DNA of 64,000 nucleotides from the NCBI RefSeq assembly GCF_964340395.1, contig NC_135558.1, forward strand, positions 22,851,564 through 22,915,563. Direction: 5' to 3'. The notes beneath the pieces are model-generated. The model saw nothing but the letters and a program-made list of their open reading frames with translations. It was not told the origin of the DNA and did not search any database. The number at the start of each line of letters is the position of its first letter. Position 1 is the stretch's first letter. Made by a program: the position numbers and the translations under genes. Shown one piece after another: positions 22,541 to 31,679 of this stretch. This stretch comes from Glandiceps talaboti (taxonomy: Eukaryota > Hemichordata > Enteropneusta > Spengelidae).

Positions 22541-22630
22541 ATTTTTGCTGTGGGTCAAAATGATAAAATGTTTTCTTTCGTGTCAACACACATTAAGATA
22601 TAGGAAATGTTGGTGGGTGACTTTAACAGG

Positions 22631-22746
22631 AAAGGTGCTCTTCATCACTGGTGCACATTATTTACTCATATTTTGTTTTTATTTGGAAAGAGTTGGTCTG
22701 TTTGAAGTTTATGACACTGGTAATCCAGCCTTTTGTTTACCAAGAT
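22631..22746 (+). CDS. Candidate terminal exon GKVLFITG.., weak
   Basis: Follows GTGACTTTAACAG, with frame GKVLFITGAHYLLIF then YLERVGLFEVYDTG, ending in a TAG stop. It is phase-compatible with 19161-19289 across a 3.3 kb gap that contains a repeat. No protein family was firmly recognised. Confidence 0.22.
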
Positions 22747-23170
22747 AGATACAAACTAAAGACGCAAACTAAAGACAAACTAAATCTAATGTACTTCAAG
22801 GTGGTAGATTACACAAGTGGGTGATCTATTGGTTACTCTGTTGTGAGATTTTAATCATCCTGTGATCAACATAGTGTAAACATTGGAACTCTCAAAACAT
22901 CACTGCAAGTTCATGGAACTCTAAATAAACTACTTTTCAGCGAAGCCTTCCTACTGAGACTATAATTAAACCAACATCCATTCAATAGCTTATCACTTCA
23001 TATCATATGTATCAACATGTTGTGATAATAGTTTTAGTTTGTGTCTATCTTAGAAAACCTGAAGGCTCAACTGTCTGGGTAATAAGTCCTTATTTATCCA
23101 TCTGGTTCAATATATGATGTTTGATACAAAACGTTTCAAGGTTGCCTGATAAAATTGACTGTTAACACAC

Positions 23171-23284
23171 CTCAGCAGCATCAGCTCTGGATACCATGAC
23201 AACAGGTCTTGGTCCAAGCCATAGTCGAAACATTCTTGATTTTTCATATTCGTCTGCCCATTTCAGAACCTGATTAAAAAAACT
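23171..23284 (-). pseudogene. CYP4V-like exon (N-terminal region), minus strand
   Basis: On the minus strand it follows CTCTTCCAG and ends GCTGAG/GTGTGT. It is 114 nt, 38 codons, phase 0 to 0, reading SFFNQVLKWADEYEKS and then MFRLWLGPRPVVMVSRADAAE. This matches the CYP4V segment after the first exon (F-F-Q-Q-I-x-E-Y-x-E-E-Y, then L-W-V-G-P-x-P-M-V), which forms the early beta-sheet of the P450 fold. The exon itself is intact. It faces away from the other P450 exons (24973 and 31680, plus strand), and no companion minus-strand exons were found, so it is either an isolated exon of a second CYP4 gene or a local inversion. Confidence 0.82.
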
Positions 23285-23737
23285 CTGGAAGAGAGGAAAT
23301 AAATACATATGATACAATATTTGTGACTTAACCATAATTCATAGTTTTCTGTTAAAATAGCCTATCTCAATGACTTTGACAAACAGATTAAGACGTTGGT
23401 ACACTCTAAATTACAGTATAGAATAATACCTCCTACGTTGGAGATTTACGAAAATTATGAATATTAATGAGATAATTATAGAGAAGTAATGAATTTGTAA
23501 TGTAATGACTTCCCTAGATGTCAACAGAGATCTTAATTCAGATTCAAACATCAAAAGATATCTTCAGATTCAAATGCCATTGGATAGCCTTTAGACTATG
23601 GCAAGTCAATGACATGAAATAAGTGTGTTTGCATCCCAGGTTTGCAGCTGTTGTGCAACAATGACAGCAAAATAAAAGAACGGTCATGTATGATATGGCA
23701 CTATAGCCAGAGATCGCGGTAGCTTTTTTTCTGATGC
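23285..23737. other. No gene seen
   Basis: AT-rich sequence upstream (minus sense) of the P450 exon. No exon-1 candidate with a PIPG-like proline motif was found. Confidence 0.5.
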
Positions 23738-24615
23738 ATCCTTTGGACGCGTTCCTGCCAAAATTAGCGTAAAAATCCTATTATGGCGCGTCTTTTCCAA
23801 ATTTGCATGCACACAGTCACTACATGTCTTTCGGATGTACACTAAATACATTGCAAATGTAAATACATGTACATGAACACATCAGTGTCATTCTCCCGCA
23901 CACCGTATACAAGTACATAGTTTGTACTTCCAAAAAGAAAACATTTATACGCAAGAATACGCTATACAGTGGTTTAACTTCATCTTTCTAGACTTTTGAT
24001 TTTCTATGGTAATCACTCTCTAAAAATATGTGCTCCGAGAACAAACTCCGGATGAATATATAGCGGAGTGGGAGAAGACGTGTCGAAACCCCGTAGCATA
24101 TAAATCCAGAGCTAATGTTAGGGCAGTTCTTGGAGTCGGACTGTACGGAATACATAAAACTACACTATGATACAAAACCGCAATGCACAAACTAAGTTCC
24201 ATGACATGAATGATGATGAAGTATGAACGACAGCGTGAACTTCAATTTGACAGAGACACAGTTGTAAAAGTTTGATACAAATTTTGTGTCGCTACGTTGT
24301 AATCGTTTATTCTTGAACGACGCCTTACGTGTGCCATGTTCACTGTAAATTCACGTAATGCGTTCGATCCCGTAACCAACCTCAAAATAAGTTTCAGTTT
24401 TAGTGAGAATGAAATGGTGACGTGGCAGTATGAATTTATCCACGTGAAGTTTTCAGCATGTCCACCGATGTGGTCTATTTAATCATTGCTTCGCCCGTGA
24501 GGGAAGATGCTTCACCATAGCGTAAGGCCATGCTATTGATGGAAACTCTGCCAAACCACGTCTGTTAATAAGTAACCAATCACATGGATAAGTATTTATA
24601 ATATCACGTAGTTTC
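23738..24615. repeat. ~0.85 kb segment duplicated at 62492-63315
   Basis: Shared blocks in the same order and orientation are GTCTTTTCCAAATTTG, TTGTACTTCCAAAA, CCATGGTAATCACTCTCT or its variant, ACTAAGTTCC, TCCATGACATGAATGA, TTCAATTTGACAGAGACA, AGTTTTAGTGAGAATG, TGAAGTTTTCAGCAT and TAACCAATCA. Divergence is moderate, with several indels. It lies directly 5' (minus sense) of the P450 exon at 23171. There are no long shared open frames, so a non-coding dispersed element or an old duplication is likely. Confidence 0.85.
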
Positions 24616-24972
24616 TTCCTGGCATTACCTACGATTATATGACTATGCTATAATCCCAACATTAATTGTATTAACTCTTTTGACTTCCAGAGTCACCATA
24701 TCCTAGTGCAAGCCAAGGTTAACATCTTTGAACAGAAAATATGAGATTTATGTTGCATTCAATGTCACACCACTGCATGTTGATACATGTATAATTCTTT
24801 CTACAGTTCTCTAAATATGAGTCAAAACATTCAAAGTTATCCATATTTTGCTCATTTGTACTTGTGCAGGTATGATTAAATTTTGTATTCAGAAATTATG
24901 AATAAATCTAACTAATTGCTACGTACATCATAATTAAGGTTTAATACAACACTGTTTGTGTTTCATGTTCAG

Positions 24973-25075
24973 GGTCATGACACAACTGCTGCAGCTGCTG
25001 TCTGGGCTAGTTACATGATAGCAACTCATCCTGACGTACAGGGTAGATTACATTAAGAAATGGACACCATATTCG
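24973..25075 (+). pseudogene. CYP4V-like I-helix exon (GHDTT) with in-frame stop
   Basis: Follows TTTCATGTTCAG and ends ATATTCG/GTAAGA: 103 nt, phase 0 in, one base out. It begins GHDTTAAAAVWASYM, the P450 I-helix oxygen-activation motif (A/G-G-x-D/E-T-T), then ATHPDVQGRLH and EMDTIF, closely matching CYP4V before the J'-K region. Codon 28, at 25054-25056, is TAA where related proteins have a charged residue, often Glu (GAA). A single G-to-T change would explain it. Splice sites and phase are perfect, so the break is recent, allelic or a sequence error. The leftover base joins to the exon at 31680 to make Gly. Confidence 0.9.
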
Positions 25076-25240
25076 GTAAGAGATGATTCCTAGATTAAGA
25101 TGGAAATGGTCATTTTCATGAGTATCATCAACACTTATCAAGACTGAACACATTCCAGAAGTTATCTGTTACTCTTCATTATATAAACTACACTGAATGT
25201 ATTTTATTTACTTTCAAAATATGATCTATATGAATATTGG

Positions 25241-25510
25241 GTTGTCGGTGGCCCAGTGGTTAAACCACTTGCCTCTTACCACTTAGTTAGGGTTCGAACC
25301 CATTCAGGGTTTGATTAAAATATACCACACTCTAAGTAAGAAGAGTGTCATTCAGTTTGACTCTACCGAACAACACAGGTTTTCCCTGGGTACTGCGGTT
25401 TCCTCCTGTATTACATGAGGGATAGCCCTCACTGGTTTTCTTAGGAGACAAGTGTTTATATACTATTCAGTATAAATAAAGTTATTATGATCACACTACT
25501 AACAGGTAAC
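25241..25510 (+). mobile_element. tRNA-headed SINE with Meta-type core
   Basis: The head has a good polymerase III A box, TGGCCCAGTGG (25249-25259), and a perfect B box, GGTTCGAACCC (25291-25301), 32 bp apart, as in a tRNA, but the cloverleaf stems are not conserved. The body has CAGGTTTTCCCTGGGTACTG and CGGTTTCCTCC (25375-25407), the conserved central block of Meta-type SINEs found across animals. It ends in an AATAAAG-containing tail near 25490-25510. It sits in the 6.6 kb intron of the P450. No target-site duplication was confirmed. Confidence 0.78.
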
Positions 25511-25557
25511 CTTTTGAGACATTACACGGCACATCAGATCAAGGACATGAGGTAACA

Positions 25558-26256
25558 CTTCTGGTGTCTATATTAATTTTGAATAACATGAATAAAGACA
25601 ACAACAAAAAGTTCCGTCAACTTCTTGTTTATAATTATTTCTTGTTTATAATTAATTTATCGATAATTAATATATAATTATAATACACAGTGAAATACAT
25701 ATATTCAACTCGAATCGCACTGGAATATAAATAGAATGTACAGGATCAGACGCTGCTACCAATTGAATAGCACCCCCAATGGTCGTAGAATTTACTTCTC
25801 TGTCGTGTCACGCGATCGCAAGCTCGAATGATTAGAATCGTGGCAAACATCCATGAAAGTACTGGAATTTGAAAATTCAACCTCCACGAGATCAGCATTT
25901 GCTCAATTTGCTCATTTGCTAAAAAAGAAGGGGTAGCACAATTTGGTGTATTTTTTCGTCGTATGCGTGAAATCACAGCGCCCTTGTTCACAGACACTTT
26001 CTGTTTCAGGCAAACTTACGAGTATTTGTTTAATCTGTCAAATGATGCTGTTATGTTTTCTCCTTCATTCAAAGTGTATATTTTGAAGAGACACAGATAT
26101 GACGACTATAATGTTTATTGAATATTTTACGTAATTTTATGAACAGAATATAGACTGGAATCAACTGTGTTTTCAAGCCTACTGCAACTCTTACGGCACC
26201 AAATATTGATTAAAGTAAAATATTATCAATTGTGTTTTTGTTTATTTACCTCGCAA
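25558..26256 (+). repeat. Dispersed repeat D, copy 2
   Basis: Direct copy of 15181-15990, ending at the same CGCAAAA point where copy 1 enters (CATA)n. Confidence 0.85.
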
Positions 26257-26614
26257 AAGACACAACATTTTGGAGCTTCATTTCAAATAATATGCTGTTT
26301 TGGCAATCAGTTTTAATGTCCCGCAAACTCCAGAATGTACTGCAACATGCGAAATTATATCTCACCACAAGAGGGCAGCAGGTGTGTGGTATCAAGCTTC
26401 GAGAGAAAATTCATGGGTCACATGTTTGATTTGCAGCGTTCTGATTGGTTTATTAGATGCCGTGTCCTACCCCTCTGTATTACAAGTTTAAGCAAAGAAT
26501 ACGTTTGAGCTCGAGCACGGCAAGCAGTGTGTCAGCTGTCGCGAGCGAACTAAGTGTCGATTTTGCACCATGATCATGTTCCATTAATGTTGGTAACAGA
26601 TAAAGCATTACAGA

Positions 26615-26935
26615 CTAAATCTATCCGTATACTTTCTTTTCCTTTATTCTTTTTTGGAGTCTTTCATATTTAAATAAACTTTTTCTGCGATTATTAAAAA
26701 TGTTTCATTTTTTAAAAGATTAGAAAGTGTACAAGTACATACATATAATCATTTCTGGCCTCATACCCAAAATAACAAATATGTGTAGACATGTATAATG
26801 AGTTTATTAAAATATACTATAAATAAAGAAGTAAGTATGTAAATGTGACTCATCTAACTTGGGCCTTTATTACCAATATATCATTATTATTTTCGGATTT
26901 CACCAGAATTGTTGCGTCATGCCCCTGGTCAGATT
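26615..26935 (+). repeat. Dispersed repeat F, copy 1
   Basis: About 320 bp shared with the minus strand of 47390-47706 (GTATACTTTCTTTT, TTTTTGGAGTCTT, ATTTCTGGCCT, AACAAATATGTGTA, GGGCCTTTATTACC, TTTCACCAGAATTGTTGC) and partly with 16110-16185. At 47.4 kb it follows a Penelope-like fragment on the same strand, so it may be that family's 3' untranslated region. Confidence 0.8.
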
Positions 26936-27397
26936 ACCCAAAATGCAGTATGATTTGTATGTGAGAGGAGATCGAAGGCGCGGCACCGACACATACATTG
27001 TTGTTGGTTCTACACATACATTACGTTGTATACGTCACTTTGAAGAAAATTTCTGACGGCTATCGCGTTGTTCCTGCTGTCCCAAAGTAATCATTAAAAA
27101 GAAATAAAATTTACTCAGTCATGAATTTATTTGTCTCTTTTTGCTCAAAAGCCAGGGTTTAGTACACATAATTTACCGAGCTGTGGTGCATGCTCCTAAT
27201 AGCATAGGGTACGTGGGTCTAAGTTTATCTGCTCTCTGCATAGTGTCCGGGCATACATCGTTTACTTGTCGTGGTTTGCGACCCTGCCGTATCATAATCA
27301 CAATTTAGACTATTAAAAGTACAAACATCTATTCACAGTTATAATTTTATTGGCTGAATTTTATTTCTCCGGGTTGATTGCTCGAAAGTTAGAGCGT

Positions 27398-27800
27398 AAT
27401 TCTCGCTATCTGCAATACAATTCTATGCATCGCTAAGGAGTCAAATGGAACGCAGTCTCGCGACCGCGCTTGCATTGGTCGACACCTACACTTCCGGTCG
27501 CGTATGTCAATACACGTGAATGTTTCTTCCCAACAGTTTAATTTGTAACAAATAAAATAAACGCAAGTTTTAAGCTCATATAATTATGGAGGTGGGAAAT
27601 TTAAATATGTATTATACAGTATCTTTCCAGAGCAAAATTACAAGAGATGTCTACAACTGAAAATGGGAAAGAAACATTCCTGTGTATTAGCATAGCTGAC
27701 CGGAAGTGTAGTTGTCGACATTAGAATGCGTTGTCGCGCGACTTCGTTCCATTTGACCCCACAGTGATGTGTAGAATTGTATTGCAGGTAGCGAGAATTA
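27398..27800. repeat. Foldback element 1: ~136-bp inverted arms, 131-bp spacer
   Basis: Arms 27398-27532 and 27664-27800 are reverse complements with mismatches. Shared blocks are TTCTCGCTA, TGCAATACAATTCTA, GTCAAATGGAACG, ACACTTCCGGTC and GAATGTTTCTT. The spacer is AT-rich and non-coding. A related end block (TTACTTTCCAACTG, AACAAGATTAATT) recurs at 30400-30445. Confidence 0.85.
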
Positions 27801-28057
27801 ATCTTGTTGGATAGCAGTTGGAAAGTAAACAATTAGCCCCATAAAACTCATTGAGACCATGTGTGGTCATTTTAGTGTCAGTTTACCCTGTTGTCTAACT
27901 GTGGACTCAAACTTCATTAATTACATGTATCACATCACACATGCACACATACATACACAGGGTTTTACACAACAAAATTCTTCATAAAGTTCATTTATAG
28001 ATCAATTTTTTAAATGATTTTGGTAATGGTAAATGATTAACAAATTAAACTTCCTTT

Positions 28058-28965
28058 ACGTTGTCATTATTTGATAACAAAATAAAACAAGAAAACACTA
28101 GAATACACTTTTAGTGAAACTTTTACAACATCAACTTTTAATACTACTCTGATGTCCAGTCATCATAAAACAACAAACTTTACAAAATGTATTGACAACT
28201 CACAACTTTATCTTTATAGTCTTTATTGCAAGACTATAATAAAACATTTCTTGTATATACTTTGCATGCAACTACAACTTGTTCATGTATTGACAACTTA
28301 TACTACTTTGAAGTAAGCTATCATAGCAAAGAGTTACTAACACATATATTTTACATGCAATGTTCACATCTAAGTCATTTCTAGTCCTGTTTCTCTGGAT
28401 AATCTAATTTATCGGGTTGTGTCACTTGTATGGAATTTCGACTCCAATTTCTCTTTGATAGGGCTGTATTGAAAAATCAATGCCTCATTGATTTGCACTG
28501 TTAAAGTCTGCAATTCTTGTTGCAAATGTTTGACTTGCAATCCAAGGTTTTTCGGGGACTTTTCCTTTGCAATATTTCTGTAGGATGGCTTTGTCAAGTT
28601 ATCAATACATGAAAAATGTATAGTTGCATGCAACATTTTAGTCTGGATTCCAACTGTGGTTTCTAAACCCTAACCTGTGAGTGGACCTTTAATGGTAACA
28701 ATACTGTATAAGAACTAGATTAGTAAAGTGTATACCAGTAACGTTTTGTTATAGTCTTGTTGTCACTCGACTACGAAGTTAAAGTTGTATGAGTTGTCAA
28801 TACATGATGTAAAGTTTGTTGTTTTATAATGGACATCAGAGCAGTATTAAAGTTGAAGTTGTAAAAGTTTCACTATTAAAAGTTGATACTAGTATTTTCT
28901 AGTAATGTGTTAGTACATAATGACAACACAAAAGTTGAAGTTGTTAGTCTTTACAGATGATTTGA
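28058..28965. repeat. Foldback element 2: ~200-bp inverted arms, ~465-bp interior
   Basis: Arms at about 28058-28300 and 28765-28965 are inverted copies sharing AGTGAAACTTTTACAAC, TGATGTCCA, AAACAACAAACTTTACA and TGTATTGACAACT. The interior holds a 75-codon minus-strand frame (28636-28409) with a helical, coiled-coil-like stretch (LGLQVKHLQQELQTLTVQ). This resembles a small non-autonomous DNA transposon carrying a remnant of a transposase or passenger; the family was not recognised. Confidence 0.75.
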
Positions 28966-29329
28966 CAAAATAAAGAACAAAAATGAAAGTTAGCCTCCCA
29001 GTTTACTTCATTTGTGGAAGTGTGTACAGTATATGACTTGCAGATTTACGATCTTATCTCAGTTGATCTTATCACAAGCATTCAATGGGTTTGCCTAAAT
29101 GAATAGACAAGTTTATACTGTACTAGGAGTTTTCTGCTTTTCCTTGACTAAGTCTTGCTTTCTTTTCAGAGATATATGCTCATCAATTTTGTGTTTGAAT
29201 GAGTCCATGTAATTACCTGCAAATTTTAACTATGAAAAATGCACATATTTAAAATAGAATTACTTACGATTGTAGAAGCTAGCTATATCATTAAAAAAAT
29301 ACATGGGACTAGTATTTTCATACAAGGCG

Positions 29330-30445
29330 ACTACTAAGGGGTGGACCATTTTATATCCTGGGGAGGGCTTGGAAGATTTCGGGGGGAAAAAAGATGCCAA
29401 ATGGAGTTGCTTGAATAAAAAATCCAGCTATGAGTGGGTGATGGAAAAAAAAAGATGGACCACTGCTGCTAGAAAAAATGTCTTGGCAGGGAAATGATGC
29501 ACAAGTTCGAGTGTACTGTGTCAACCTGCTAGTACCTCTCCAACCAGGACACTTATCAGATCATGACAAACATTTTCAAACACATGTCAGGGACCAGTCA
29601 GTTTCGTTGGCCTGTGGTACATATATATATTTGTTCTTGTCTCGGTTTCTTTCATGAATTGTTTAAATATTACTTCATGTAAGGGTTCAAACATAACTAT
29701 ACATAAAATTATACACATACATGTATTACCTATAGCTACCACACTAGTTACAGAAAATGCTGTGTAAATGTTTGGCTGTTTCGCAATCAGTGCTTCACTT
29801 ATCTTACACTTTGGGGCAAAAGTGCACTTGAAGGTTTTGTAATGGTAATCTTCATACTATTAGATAGTTTATAAAAGAACTTAATCTAAATTATTCTAGT
29901 CTCTCAGACTCTCTTCAGTATGAATTTGTCAAAAGGGATGAATACTTCCTATTTCAGACACTACATGTATCGACACCACAACTCAAATTCAAATGGGGGG
30001 GGGACCCCTTAGACTCCCTCACCCCAGAGGCTACTCATTCGTTAAACCAACAATAACATTCACAAAAGTTGGTAAACAACTTCAAAAGCTTCTAAGTTCT
30101 AGGGGGAGACCCCTAAGACCCTCATAAGAGGTAGACATGTCCCAGTCTCAAATCAAAGTTCTTTCCTCCACCTCTTACAATCAAGATGCTATGCAACTTT
30201 ATTTTAAAAATATTTTAACCTTATGTAGTTGGTTTTTTTTTTTACATGTTAGAGCTGTCTTGTAAAGCTTGCAAATTATTGTCTGAAAGTGTCTGTGAAT
30301 AGCCTAAAAATTGCCTTTTTGCAAGCAGGTGGGAAAAAAAATAATGACTCACCACCAATCTTCCAAACCCTTCCCAGGATATCAAATGGAGTTTTATGGG
30401 CCTAATTGTTTACTTTCCAACTGATAACCAACAAGATTAATTGTC
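29330..30445. repeat. Dispersed repeat G fragments
   Basis: 29330-29480 (minus) and 30240-30400 (plus) carry parts of a family also at 48559-49260: AGCTGTCTTG..AAAGCTTGCAA, GTCTGAAAGTGTCTGTGA, AGCAGGTGGAAAAAAAATAA, CCACCAATCTTCCAA and CAGGATATC. 29990-30180 is a C-run-bearing block also related to 48640-48760. Non-coding. Confidence 0.65.
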
Positions 30446-31679
30446 TGCTGCAACTTTAATAGCAAAACCGACAGTCAGATAATTTCTACAGTATCACTCG
30501 ATTCGTATTCACATGTACTACAATTCTTTGTTCATGGATTTTGAAAAACGTAGAGACAGACAACTTTAAAATGTGACAAAAATCCCAAAATTTGTGAATT
30601 TTCAGGAAAATTAGTCTAAAAATGACAATATGTGCACAAATACAAATGTGCAAACGTAGTTTGTTTTCATTTCAGCTGATTGTCACATGTAGTGGCTTTT
30701 CCGACAACATCATAAGTTTATGAATTAAGAGAATTGAAAAAACACCTGAATTTGACCAAAAATGGCATTTTATTAATATTACTGTGGTATATGATAGAAA
30801 TGCCGTAGGAAAAAAATTCAAAAAGTACTAAAATTAGCACAATTTCGATTTCCAGAAATAACTTGTTGTGAATGGGGATGGTGAACTTCTGCCCTCTGCT
30901 AGGCTTCAAAGCACTGCATGTAGTGGTATAGGGAAGATATGAGATTTAAGATGGCGTCCTCTGAAGGTATCTGTGAGCATACAAATCGCATTGCATGATG
31001 GTCTAGCTCACTAGTCGTGCATTAGATTGTATTGATTCTTTGTAGTCCAAATGTTGCTGTGGAACAGCGCCCCTAATAGTCAAACTATATGATCTTTTGT
31101 TTTTATAATAACCAGAAAATTGCACAACTGGTTAAACAGCAGTGTTTAATGCTAATGCTTAGCTTGCGTCCAAATTGTACAATGTCTTTGTTATTGTCTG
31201 CTCTTGCAATTAAGTTTCATGACTTGTTCAACTTAATATCCACACATCTCAAAAGAAATAAAATATAAAATTTAATATTTTCTTTTAAAATAAAAGTTGA
31301 ATATCAGGATCACTTGGCTGATACATCCATACTTGAGTTTGATGCAAGTTGAAGTTATATTTGTAAATAATACATGCAGGGTTTTATGTTGCTGGCAGGG
31401 GAATGTCCCCTTTGTGACCATCCAGACCCCCACAAGCAGAGCAGCCATGACCTTAAAATACACAAAATATTAAATTACTGTATTCTCAATAACCTTTTGA
31501 AGGAACGCTGTTGGCTAGTCATCAGGAGATTATGTGGAATAATATTCTGGAACAAAGAAGTCCTTTCTTGTCCTGTATACCAGTAATATTAAGAAGAAGC
31601 TAGTCTAAGAGGAAAACAGAAATTTTTGAGAAAGTTTTTAATGAAATTGGTATTGTGTATTTATTGTATTTGTGTTCAG
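30446..31679. other. P450 intron remainder, no gene
   Basis: AT-rich. 30820-30890 repeats a block also at 21105-21175 (AAAAAGTACTAAAA, TTTCGATTTCCAGAAATA). No exon was recognised. Confidence 0.55.

Noticed and set aside
24020-24202. 60-codon minus-strand frame as P450 exon 1
   Set aside because: It begins with a hydrophobic stretch and is upstream of the minus CYP4 exon, but it has no proline hinge, no matching donor and an early stop.
25241-25310. Functional tRNA gene
   Set aside because: The A and B boxes are good, but acceptor and anticodon stems do not pair and a Meta-type SINE body follows.
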